This document shows positions 1 to 9,039 of a DNA stretch of 32,360 nt, one piece after another. The notes below the pieces were generated by a model that saw only the letters and a program-made list of their open reading frames with translations, was not told the DNA's origin and ran no database searches. The translations under genes were made by a program, and so were the position numbers. The stretch lies in the NCBI GenBank assembly GCA_002701645.1, contig NZWP01000003.1, positions 1 through 32,360 of the forward strand. The letters run 5' to 3'. Each line of letters starts with the position of its first letter. The stretch's first letter is position 1. Source of the stretch: Fidelibacterota bacterium. GTDB taxonomy: Bacteria; Fidelibacterota; Marinisomatia; Marinisomatales; Marinisomataceae.

Positions 1-1073
1 ATTGTCTTATCAGAATATTGCTTATTAGAATATCTTAAATAAATATCATTGATTAGAATTGTTGTCGGAACAAGTAAAAATGAATCTGCTGTAGAAATAA
101 TAATACCTATGATCGTAGCTAGCATTACAGCCCCAACGAATGGTGGTAAGAAATTATAAGCTGCATAAATTAATACATGTGATTCCTTTGCGATATCAGT
201 AATCATACTTGAACTGATCCAAGCATTTGCTATGATAAGAGACTCTAGTAAAACAACCGCAAAAAATAATAGATAAGTTGCTTTTTTTGCAGACGCAACT
301 GAATCGCTAGCAAAAAATCTTTGATACATATTTGCATCGCCAAGGATTAATAAAAAAGATGGTAAGGTAAAATTGATTACATCTCTAAATGAAAGAACAC
401 CAAATATTGACATGTTATTAGGCATACCTTTATTTGCAAAGCTGGTGGTCATACCATCAAATCCTCCCGCTTGAAAAAATAGAATTGGTAACGCAATAAT
501 GAAACAGGTCACCATGAGGATACCATTTGCAACGTCTGTATATGCAACACTTAATAAGCCAGCTAAAACTGTATATGCAACAATGAACAAGGCTGCTATT
601 ATCGTTGCTTGGTCTAAAGTCAATCCTGCACCTAAATTATCATGAAATATAGTATAGATTACTGCACCGCCAGCATTAAACTGATAACTAACAATTACTA
701 GGTAAGCAGTAAGTAGTGCAATAACAGATAGAATCATTGCTGTGTCTCCAAATCTGGATCCAATAATTTCTGGTACAGTTAATTTACCAGAAGCTCTCGC
801 TTTCCCTGCTACCTTTGTTAGCACTAGAACACCAAGCATCCCACCAATCGGCAACAAAAATCCAGCTGCACCTATCTCGAATGCTTTCCCTGCATTACCT
901 AAAACAGATCCTGTGCCCATCCAAGTTGCTGCCATCGTTCCAACTAAAATCCAAGGTGTAAGAGATCTTCCTGCTACTGCAAAGTCTTCCTGGTTTTTAA
1001 TAGAATCTGATTTACTAAACCCAATTAAGAGCAAGCCAATCAGATAAATTCCAATAACTACATAATAAATCAT
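1..1073 (-). CDS. Sodium:solute symporter (SSS family), C-terminal end cut by window edge
   Basis: Absent from the ORF track because it runs off the window. Translating the minus strand from ATG at 1073 gives an open frame MIYYVVIGIYLIGLLLIGFSKSDSIKNQEDFAVAGRSLTPWILVGTMAATWMGTGSVLGNAGKAFEIG... ending ...ATIIGIIISTADSFLLVPTTILINDIYLRYSNKQYSDK; 'DFAVAGRSLTPW' and 'STADSFLL' are typical SSS motifs. Confidence 0.85.
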   Translation of the reverse strand, partial: MIYYVVIGIYLIGLLLIGFSKSDSIKNQEDFAVAGRSLTPWILVGTMAATWMGTGSVLGNAGKAFEIGAAGFLLPIGGMLGVLVLTKVAGKARASGKLTVPEIIGSRFGDTAMILSVIALLTAYLVIVSYQFNAGGAVIYTIFHDNLGAGLTLDQATIIAALFIVAYTVLAGLLSVAYTDVANGILMVTCFIIALPILFFQAGGFDGMTTSFANKGMPNNMSIFGVLSFRDVINFTLPSFLLILGDANMYQRFFASDSVASAKKATYLLFFAVVLLESLIIANAWISSSMITDIAKESHVLIYAAYNFLPPFVGAVMLATIIGIIISTADSFLLVPTTILINDIYLRYSNKQYSDKT

Positions 1074-1096
1074 TGAAATAACTTAAACATAATCCA

Positions 1097-1104
1097 TATA
1101 TTTG
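1097..1104 (+). promoter_or_regulatory. Candidate FCB/Bacteroidetes-type -7 promoter element (TATATTTG, consensus TAnnTTTG) for the DAACS symporter
   Basis: Exact match to TAnnTTTG at 1097-1104, with TTG at 1073-1075 (21-nt spacer) as a possible -33 element; the ATG is at 1115. Confidence 0.4.
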
Positions 1105-1114
1105 TTCTTAATTA

Positions 1115-2377
1115 ATGCAACTACACTGGAAAATAATTATTGGCTTGGTCTTAGGGACTGTCTATGGAATAGCTAGCGCTATTAATGGTTGGTCAGATTT
1201 TACATCAGATTTTATATCTCCATTCGGAACAATCTTCTTAAATCTATTGAAACTTATTGCAGTACCATTGGTAGTATCATCCCTTATTACGGGCGTTGCT
1301 TCTCTTTCAGATACTAGAAAACTTTCTAGAATTGGTTGGAAGACAATTGCTCTATACATTAGCACTACTGCTGTAGCTGTTAGTATAGGATTAATTTTAG
1401 TTAATGTTCTTGAACCTGGATCTTATATACCAGAAAGCTATCAAGAAAGTTTAAGTAGTGAGTATGTTGACAAGGCTGCTAACAAACAAGAATTAGCAAA
1501 TTCTATTCAAGATAACAGAGGACCTCTACAACCTTTAGTAGATATGGTTCCAAGCAATATGTTTTCAGCTGCATCCAATAATAGTAATATGCTTCAAATA
1601 GTTTTCATATCTATCGTCTTTGGAATTGCATTAATCGGTATTGATCGAAAGTTTTCTCAACCTGTGTTGGCATTTCTAGAAGGCATCAATAAAATGATTA
1701 TAAAACTAGTAGAAATGATAATGTATTTTGCCCCATATGGAGTATTTGCATTAATAGCCAAAACCATTAGTTCTGTTTCTGGAGATATCTCCCAAATCGG
1801 AAGTATCCTATCTGCTTTATTATTTTATATGGGAGTTGTAGTCTTAGGATTATTTGTTCATATGGGTATTACATATATCACGATACTAAAAGTATTTACT
1901 AATATGGATTTAAAACATTTTTTCAAATCTATGGCTCCAGTACAACTGGTAGCATTCTCAACTAGCTCTAGTGGAGCTACTCTACCGGTTACTATGAAAC
2001 GTTGTGAAAAAGATTTAGGCGTATCAGAAGAAATATCATCATTTGTTTTACCTTTAGGGGCAACAATTAATATGGATGGTACTGCATTATACCAAGGAGT
2101 TGCAGCTGTATTTATAGCACAAGCAATTGGTATGGATCTTACTTTTGCTAATCAATTTACTATAGTTGCAACTGCCGTTCTAGCATCTATTGGAACTGCT
2201 GCTGTGCCTGGTGCAGGAATTATTATGCTAGTAATTATACTAGAAGCTATTAATGTTCCTAGCGAAGGAATTGCTTTAATATTGGGGGTAGATAGAATCT
2301 TAGATATGATTCGTACTGCAACTAATGTAACTGGCGATGCTACTATTGCATGTGCAATGGATTCTTTAGAGCAGTAG
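1115..2377 (+). CDS. Dicarboxylate/amino acid:cation symporter (DAACS/SLC1, GltP-like)
   Basis: N-terminus MQLHWKIIIGLVLG; signature SSSGATLPVTMKRC and the NMDGTALYQ motif. Confidence 0.93.
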   Translation: MQLHWKIIIGLVLGTVYGIASAINGWSDFTSDFISPFGTIFLNLLKLIAVPLVVSSLITGVASLSDTRKLSRIGWKTIALYISTTAVAVSIGLILVNVLEPGSYIPESYQESLSSEYVDKAANKQELANSIQDNRGPLQPLVDMVPSNMFSAASNNSNMLQIVFISIVFGIALIGIDRKFSQPVLAFLEGINKMIIKLVEMIMYFAPYGVFALIAKTISSVSGDISQIGSILSALLFYMGVVVLGLFVHMGITYITILKVFTNMDLKHFFKSMAPVQLVAFSTSSSGATLPVTMKRCEKDLGVSEEISSFVLPLGATINMDGTALYQGVAAVFIAQAIGMDLTFANQFTIVATAVLASIGTAAVPGAGIIMLVIILEAINVPSEGIALILGVDRILDMIRTATNVTGDATIACAMDSLEQ

Positions 2378-3461
2378 ACCACTCTTCATGCCTATCTATA
2401 ATAATATCTTTAATATTGGATAACTGTAGAGCTCTTGTTGCAGATACCATAATCGCTTTAGGAAATGATTTTCTCAAATAAGCTATTCTATCTTGGTCTA
2501 CTATATCAATTTTATTAAAGATATACTGACAATCAATCTCATTAGCTCCAATTTCTTTTAATACGCTCTGTATTGTAGCAATCTCATTATGCAAATCTTT
2601 AGAGTTAGCATCTAAAACTATAAGCAGCAAATTAGAATCAACAACCTCTTGTAGGGTTGATTTAAAACTTGCAATAAGATTGTTCGGTAGGTCTCTGATA
2701 AAACCAACAGTATCGCTCATCAATACATAATTAGAATTACCAATAAATAAGCGCCTTACTGTTGTATCTAAAGTAGCAAATAATTGATTCTTGATTAATA
2801 CATCGCTTTTAGTAATTGCTTTCATAAGAGAAGATTTTCCAACATTCGTATAGCCGACAAATGAGGTTCTAAAAAAAGACTGTCTTCTTTTACTCTGGAC
2901 TCTTCTTTCGGAATCAATACTTTTCAATTTCTTTTTAAGATTTGATATCCTTTTTCTAAGGATTCTTCTATCAACCTCAATCTGGGTTTCTCCCGCTCCA
3001 GCCCTTGTACCAAAACCACCCATTTGTCGTTCAAGGTGAGTCCACATCCTAGTCAAACGAGGTAATTGGTATTGAAGTCTAGCTAATTCCACTTGAGTTT
3101 TAGATTCTTTGGATTTTGCATTGTTAAAGAATATTTCAAGAATTACTCCACTTCTATCAATAAATTTTATTTTTTCTTCTAGTTTTTGGAAATTCTTTGT
3201 TTGTACAGGACTTAGATCTTCATCAAATACCACATAATTTGCTTTTAAAAGCTTTGCTTGTTCTACAATTTGCTTGGCTTTGCCAGATCCAACAAAATAT
3301 GCGGGATTGATCTTGTTTAGTTTTTGTTCAATAACACCGCAAACTTTGAGTCCCAATGTATCTATTAACAAAGATAATTCTTCTATACTATAATGATAGT
3401 TCTTATCGCTTTTCCATATTCGAGGCGCTACTATTAGTACTTTTTCTTTTCTAAGATTCAT
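2343..3461 (-). CDS. hflX: GTPase HflX
   Basis: HflX N-terminal domain, GGFGTRAGAGETQIEVDRR motif, G1 GYTNVGKSS, G3 DTVGFIRDLP, G4 NKID. Confidence 0.95.
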   Translation of the reverse strand: MNLRKEKVLIVAPRIWKSDKNYHYSIEELSLLIDTLGLKVCGVIEQKLNKINPAYFVGSGKAKQIVEQAKLLKANYVVFDEDLSPVQTKNFQKLEEKIKFIDRSGVILEIFFNNAKSKESKTQVELARLQYQLPRLTRMWTHLERQMGGFGTRAGAGETQIEVDRRILRKRISNLKKKLKSIDSERRVQSKRRQSFFRTSFVGYTNVGKSSLMKAITKSDVLIKNQLFATLDTTVRRLFIGNSNYVLMSDTVGFIRDLPNNLIASFKSTLQEVVDSNLLLIVLDANSKDLHNEIATIQSVLKEIGANEIDCQYIFNKIDIVDQDRIAYLRKSFPKAIMVSATRALQLSNIKDIIIDRHEEWSTALKNPLHMQ

Positions 3462-4473
3462 CAGTAAGCAATCTTTGAAAAAATACTCTATTTAAGATAT
3501 CATTTAATACTAGATTAAAGGATTTATTAGACCAATTAGGATCTATTTTTGTTGTTAAAAAAAATATTTTTCCTCCTAGAACTTCTTTTTCTAATAATAA
3601 CGGGTCATTTGTAGAAATCATAATCTTAGAAAACTCTTCCTCATTATCTCTAAGCTCAAAATACCTATAAAGCTGAGATTGATTAACCAAATTTTTAGAA
3701 AGAAATGAATACTCGTTTAGAAATTCTTGATCTGTCACAGAAAAAAACTGATTTCTTGATGAACCTCGAATCGCCTTAACTTGAGGATACCCCAAACTAT
3801 AAGACAGCTCATTATTATCTTTTATATTCTTATTCATTACAACAAAGATATAGCCTTCATTTAAAAGAAATTTTTGTAACTCAACAATCATTTTTTCAGA
3901 TAACATATCCAAATCATTTAGAATAATTACTTCTGTCTTGGTAAAATCATATTTTTTGAATTTGTCATAAATAATATTGTTATTGTTTACAAACTTATTT
4001 TTATCAAATAAGCTATCGAAATATTTACTGCTTATATTGTTAGAGAATGTAAGTACTTCTATGTTCCTTCTTAGGGGGACAGCATGATATTGATCAGCAA
4101 TAACAATACCCTTATCTATAAAAGACACTTTAATATTCATATTATTATCATTAAGAGGAATATATCCACCCAATACTTGACTAGAGGAATCGATATCTAC
4201 GATCTTAAAAGAATTATATAGTATATCATCAATTTCAATTGACATATCTATAAACTCCATGCCAATCATATCAAATGTTAGTTCATAGTATAAAGAATCA
4301 GAATTCATTATAGCTATATCATTAAATTCTAAATTATAATCAAAAGAAACTTCTTCATTTATTATTATCCTTTCTTCAGAAGAAGGTTTTGAGCAAGAAG
4401 GCAAAATAAGTAGTATTGTGAATGTTATCAAAATAGTACTAAATAATAATTTTCTATTTTTAAAATTTATCAT
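3451..4473 (-). CDS. Lipoprotein of unknown function (possible glutamine-amidotransferase-like fold in the C-terminal half)
   Basis: Signal peptide with lipobox ILPSC; alternating beta-rich region, then a 'VEVIILNDLDMLSEKMIVELQKFLLNEGYIFVV'-type segment. No family recognised with certainty. Confidence 0.7.
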   Translation of the reverse strand: MINFKNRKLLFSTILITFTILLILPSCSKPSSEERIIINEEVSFDYNLEFNDIAIMNSDSLYYELTFDMIGMEFIDMSIEIDDILYNSFKIVDIDSSSQVLGGYIPLNDNNMNIKVSFIDKGIVIADQYHAVPLRRNIEVLTFSNNISSKYFDSLFDKNKFVNNNNIIYDKFKKYDFTKTEVIILNDLDMLSEKMIVELQKFLLNEGYIFVVMNKNIKDNNELSYSLGYPQVKAIRGSSRNQFFSVTDQEFLNEYSFLSKNLVNQSQLYRYFELRDNEEEFSKIMISTNDPLLLEKEVLGGKIFFLTTKIDPNWSNKSFNLVLNDILNRVFFQRLLTDES

Positions 4474-5186
4474 TTGCTAATAATCAAATTTATAGGGCTA
4501 TCTTGAGAGACCTTTGTACCTTCTTTTGGATTTTGATTTAAGACAGTATTTGGTAAAAATTTATCCTGATTGACAAATTGTATCGATCCTTCTTTTAATC
4601 CCATTTTATCAATTTTCTTGATAGCTTCGCTATAGAAAATTCCTTGTAAATCAGGTACAGTAACAAAATCATTTGGCGCCAAACCAGTACTCACTTCGAG
4701 TCTTACTCCAAATCCTTTTCTGACACTATCTAAAGGTGCAGGACTCTGCCAAGACACAATCCCTTTAGGATAATTTGGACTATGAGAATAGTATACAGAA
4801 TCGACACTAATTCCAATTTGCTCTAATTCTATTTCTGACGATCTTAATGTTTTTCCTAATAATTCAGGAACTAATATTTTTTGATTTAACTGTGTAATTT
4901 TAATTTTAATTGCCCTACCTACTTTTACCTCTTTTCCTGCTGGAGGAAATTGCTCTAGGATAATACCTGGACTGATATCATTAGTAAAAATTGTATCTGC
5001 AACAACAAGCTGAATACCTTCGGACCTAGTTATAGACTCCGCTTCTATAACACTCAATCCTTCAAGATTAGGTATAGCAATTATACTCCTTTGGTTGATA
5101 TATGTAGGCATCAATAAATAATTAATAAATAGAATAAGGAATATTCCAGTACTTAAAAAAATTAATATATGCTTAACAGATTTCAC
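4470..5186 (-). CDS. Membrane-anchored PASTA-domain protein (three PASTA repeats, no kinase or transpeptidase domain)
   Basis: One N-terminal TM helix, then three repeats beginning IAIPNLEGLSVIEAE, ILVPELLGKTLRSSE and VTVPDLQGIFYSEAI. Confidence 0.88.
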   Translation of the reverse strand: MKSVKHILIFLSTGIFLILFINYLLMPTYINQRSIIAIPNLEGLSVIEAESITRSEGIQLVVADTIFTNDISPGIILEQFPPAGKEVKVGRAIKIKITQLNQKILVPELLGKTLRSSEIELEQIGISVDSVYYSHSPNYPKGIVSWQSPAPLDSVRKGFGVRLEVSTGLAPNDFVTVPDLQGIFYSEAIKKIDKMGLKEGSIQFVNQDKFLPNTVLNQNPKEGTKVSQDSPINLIISK

Positions 5187-6125
5187 TTAGCTAAATCTAC
5201 TACCTTTTAATGTTGGCATTCCCAATATAAAATCTTTTGCAGGCATCATCTTTTTTCCTTCCATTTGCACTTTATAAACTCTCAAAGATCCTATGCTACA
5301 TGCAATATCGAAAAAGTCATTAGTAATATTATCAACCTCTCCAGACTGTCTAGAAGATTGATTGTTGATTAATTCTGATTCAAAAAATTTTATTCGCTTT
5401 CCATCAAGAAAGGTGTATGCACCAGGATAAGGACTGAATGCTTTAATTTGAGCATGTATATCTGATGCCATTTTATCCCAATTAATAAGAAATTCTTCTT
5501 TCATAATTTTAGGTGCTAAAGTAGCTAAAGATTCATCTTGCAGATAAGGTTTGATTTCTTTAGTTAAGTATTTTTCTATTGAGCTAACAACTAAATCTGC
5601 ACCAATATTGCTTAATTTTGCAGATAACGACCCATAATTATCAGAATCATTTATGTCGCACTGTGTCTGTTCTAAAATTTTTCCTGTATCTACTCTAGGC
5701 TCAATAAGAAAAGTTGATACTCCTGTCATTTTTTCATGATTAAGTATTGCTCTTTGAATAGGAGCTGCTCCTCTATATTTCGGAAGCAAAGATGAATGGA
5801 GATTGATTGCACCATATTTTGGTATACTCAATAATGATTTTGGCAGAATTTTATACGCAACAACAACAAACAAATCTGGGTTTATATCCTCTAATTTTTT
5901 AACAAATTCTTTATCTAGAAGATTATCACATTCAATAACTTCCAAATTATGATCATTTGAAAGAATCTTTACTGGAGTATCAACGAGTTTTTGCCCACGA
6001 CCCATCTTCTTTGATGGATTAGTCACTACAGAGCAAACATTATAAGATTGAGCACATTTCAAAAGAACAGGATTAGAAAACTCTGTATTACCAAAAAATA
6101 TAATTTTTATAGATTTATTTGACAT
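5187..6125 (-). CDS. fmt: Methionyl-tRNA formyltransferase
   Basis: IIFFGNTEFSNPVL N-terminus; NLHSSLLPKYRGAAPIQRAI active-site region; C-terminal INWDKMASDIHAQIKAFSPYPGAYTFL. Confidence 0.96.
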   Translation of the reverse strand: MSNKSIKIIFFGNTEFSNPVLLKCAQSYNVCSVVTNPSKKMGRGQKLVDTPVKILSNDHNLEVIECDNLLDKEFVKKLEDINPDLFVVVAYKILPKSLLSIPKYGAINLHSSLLPKYRGAAPIQRAILNHEKMTGVSTFLIEPRVDTGKILEQTQCDINDSDNYGSLSAKLSNIGADLVVSSIEKYLTKEIKPYLQDESLATLAPKIMKEEFLINWDKMASDIHAQIKAFSPYPGAYTFLDGKRIKFFESELINNQSSRQSGEVDNITNDFFDIACSIGSLRVYKVQMEGKKMMPAKDFILGMPTLKGSRFS

Positions 6126-6624
6126 TATTAGATTTCATTAATTTCAGTGCTTTATCGTACTTTAAAAGATCTGCAGGAGTAGCATAGTCTATAATTAATT
6201 TTCCATCTAAATGATCATTCTCATGTTGAATTACAGTTGCCAATAACCCAGAAAACTCTTTAGTGCATCTCTCTAAATTTTTATCAACATAACTATAAGT
6301 AATAGTATCAAATCTTTCAACATTAATTCTAATTTCAGGCAATGATAAGCAACCTTCTGAGTCTACGCAAGATCCACTTTCCTTCTCAATAGTTCCATTC
6401 ATAAATACTAGCGGTGAATCACACTCTTCTGTATGTGTTAGATCCACTACAAATATTCTTTTACTAATTCCAATTTGATTACAGGCTAATCCAATACCAT
6501 CAAATTCATACATAGTATCAAATAAGTCATTAATTAAGCCATCTACCTTAGAAAAGTCTGTAATATCTGTACATACTTCTCGTAAAGCTTTATGCCCATA
6601 AGTAACTACTTTCTGAACTGCCAT
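6115..6624 (-). CDS. def: Peptide deformylase
   Basis: All three PDF motifs: GIGLACNQIG, EGCLSLP, QHENDHLDG. Confidence 0.96.
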   Translation of the reverse strand: MAVQKVVTYGHKALREVCTDITDFSKVDGLINDLFDTMYEFDGIGLACNQIGISKRIFVVDLTHTEECDSPLVFMNGTIEKESGSCVDSEGCLSLPEIRINVERFDTITYSYVDKNLERCTKEFSGLLATVIQHENDHLDGKLIIDYATPADLLKYDKALKLMKSNNVK

Positions 6625-6625
6625 T

Positions 6626-6943
6626 TTATTCTTTATTTTCTGAATTTTTCAATCTAGCTACAGCTGTAACATCTACTGTAAGCTCATTACTATTAGATAC
6701 TCGAAGAGTAACTTTGTTACTTCTCACTTGAATAATTTTTCCATGTATTCCTCCGATAGTAACAATACTATCACCTTTTTTTAAATTCTCTTGAAGGGTT
6801 TTTACATTCTCTTGTTTTTTATTATTTGGTCGTAAAATAAAATAGTATAAAACCAAAAATATCAAAAAGATTGGTAATTGCGCAAGGAAGACGTCAAAAA
6901 ATGACGCTTCAGATTCTTGAAAGATTAATTTATTTGTTATCAT
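6626..6943 (-). CDS. yajC: Preprotein translocase subunit YajC
   Basis: Single TM, then YYFILRPNNKKQENVKTLQENLKKGDSIVTIGGIHGKI. Confidence 0.93.
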   Translation of the reverse strand: MITNKLIFQESEASFFDVFLAQLPIFLIFLVLYYFILRPNNKKQENVKTLQENLKKGDSIVTIGGIHGKIIQVRSNKVTLRVSNSNELTVDVTAVARLKNSENKE

Positions 6944-6957
6944 ACAGCAAATTTAGT

Positions 6958-9039
6958 TTAGCTATGCTCTTTTAACAAGCGCATTAGAAAAGGTTTTATC
7001 AAGATAAAAAACATGATAAACAATATTATATTAGAAAAAATAAGTAAAGATTTAAATAAGCTATCATCATATTTAAATACAATAGAGTGCGCCCCTTCAT
7101 TTAACAATAAACCTCTAAGCACTCCATTTGTTTGATATATTCTAACATCTTTATTATCTACAGTTGCTTTCCACCGATCAGGATAATTTATTTCACTTAA
7201 AACAAGAAAGGAACTTTCTGAAAATACATTTACATCTATAGAGATTTCATGAATATTCCAATCCAAGCTAATAACTTCTCCTTTAGAAAATGATTGTGAT
7301 TCTAAGTCTTTAACAACTGCAATATTTTCAGAATCAAAAGCAGTAGCTGTTAAATAATTGTATAAATTTTTATCTTCTTCAATAATATTTTTTACAAACC
7401 ATGCCCTTTCAAGATTATTTTTTAATCTATAGATATTTAAATCTATTTCACCAAATGCAGAGTTATAAGGAGTATTTATAGATAGTTCAAAATCCTTATG
7501 ATTAAGCTTCACTGGACTTAATAAATATTTTACATTTAGCAACCTTAATACGGGAACTGATAATAGATTGTCAGTTTCATTTAAAAGATCTGTATAGTGT
7601 CTAAATTTAGCCGGATGATAGCCTCCAACTGATTGAATGCCATGAAATTTTAACTTAGGATCTTGAAATAATTCTCCTGCTGCATACACTCTATATAAAT
7701 CTAAGTCATTTTTTAGAAACTTAATGGCTTCATCCTCCTCAAAGAATGAATTGAATTTTTCTGTCGATATTATTTGTGATTTTTGTGCACTGTCATCTGA
7801 AGGAGAAATAATATTTTTATCTACCCTATAAATGTCAATTATTGATAAAAGTAAGAATATAGATACAATAGTTTTTGAGTCAAGTTTTCTAAATCTATCT
7901 ATATTTAAAATTCTACTAATAATATCTTTCAAACCAAAAGCTGCAAGTATATATAAAGTAAAATTTGATATAATCAAAATCATACTTGGTACGCGAAAAT
8001 TGCTAAAATAAGGAAAGAAAGAATAAAAGAAGTCGTAAAGTATATTAAAATATTTTCCAAAAGATAGAAATAGGGATAGCAATAAAATGCTTATAAAGAA
8101 AACCTTTTGCGTATTAAGCTTAATAAAAGAAAATAAAGCAGAAAAAACTATAAAGAATCCAACATAATTAGGGTAATCAGTAAAAGGCATGTATCCAGAA
8201 TAAGACGAACCTCCAAAACCGTAATAGTAAGGAAACAGATATGTTAGCAACTCTTTCGGATGCATAGACCAATTGGTAGCATATTGATAGTGATTATTGC
8301 CACCAGATCTGATTGAGCTATCTAAGTAATCTAACGACGGATAATAAATATGTGATGCTAGCAAAAATCCTAAACCACATGAAATAATAAAATATAATAA
8401 ATACTTATTCTTATTGTGTTTTTTTCTAATAAAAGAGTAAAGAAAATATGCTCCAATTAGCATGCAAGAATAATATGCTATTTGCACATGACCTCTCTGT
8501 AATTGGAATCCTATCAATAAAGAGAGAAGAGCTAAAGATTCTATGGATATAGAATCTTTTAATCTATTAACGCCATATAATACCCAAGGAATATATGCTG
8601 CTGTCATCATTTGACTGCCATGCCCAAAAACAATCATAGTGATAAGATAGGGATTTAAAATCCATAGCAAGCCTATAGAAAATGATATTAATCTATCAAT
8701 CTTGAATTGCTCTAAAAGTAAATACATACCTATGCCAGAAAAAACTAAATGTATTAATTGGATATTAAGATCAGAGATTCCAACTCCAATCATAAGCCTA
8801 GTTGGAAAATATAATTCATTAATATATGTAAATGCCTCCATAGTGGGCATACCAGAGAAAATCCATGGTTGCCATAAAGGCCAATGACCAATCTTTGATT
8901 TATAGATGTCTAAAATATGATTAACGGAATAAGGATTTAATGTATCTCCTGATCCAAACATGTTATCATAGAAAATTACTGGATAGAAAAGTAACATAAT
9001 CCATAACGAATAAATGATAATCAATAAATATTTATTCAT
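6958..9039 (-). CDS. YfhO-family multi-TM membrane protein (putative glycosyltransferase-like)
   Basis: GSGDTLNPYSVNHILDIYKSKIGHWPLWQPWIFSGMPTM motif, many TM helices, extracytoplasmic C-terminal domain, C-terminal TM. Confidence 0.8.
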   Translation of the reverse strand: MNKYLLIIIYSLWIMLLFYPVIFYDNMFGSGDTLNPYSVNHILDIYKSKIGHWPLWQPWIFSGMPTMEAFTYINELYFPTRLMIGVGISDLNIQLIHLVFSGIGMYLLLEQFKIDRLISFSIGLLWILNPYLITMIVFGHGSQMMTAAYIPWVLYGVNRLKDSISIESLALLSLLIGFQLQRGHVQIAYYSCMLIGAYFLYSFIRKKHNKNKYLLYFIISCGLGFLLASHIYYPSLDYLDSSIRSGGNNHYQYATNWSMHPKELLTYLFPYYYGFGGSSYSGYMPFTDYPNYVGFFIVFSALFSFIKLNTQKVFFISILLLSLFLSFGKYFNILYDFFYSFFPYFSNFRVPSMILIISNFTLYILAAFGLKDIISRILNIDRFRKLDSKTIVSIFLLLSIIDIYRVDKNIISPSDDSAQKSQIISTEKFNSFFEEDEAIKFLKNDLDLYRVYAAGELFQDPKLKFHGIQSVGGYHPAKFRHYTDLLNETDNLLSVPVLRLLNVKYLLSPVKLNHKDFELSINTPYNSAFGEIDLNIYRLKNNLERAWFVKNIIEEDKNLYNYLTATAFDSENIAVVKDLESQSFSKGEVISLDWNIHEISIDVNVFSESSFLVLSEINYPDRWKATVDNKDVRIYQTNGVLRGLLLNEGAHSIVFKYDDSLFKSLLIFSNIILFIMFFILIKPFLMRLLKEHS

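Noticed and set aside
742-1047. 101-aa plus-strand ORF
   Set aside because: Antisense to the SSS symporter reading frame on the minus strand; low-complexity Pro/Ala/Ile composition typical of a shadow ORF.
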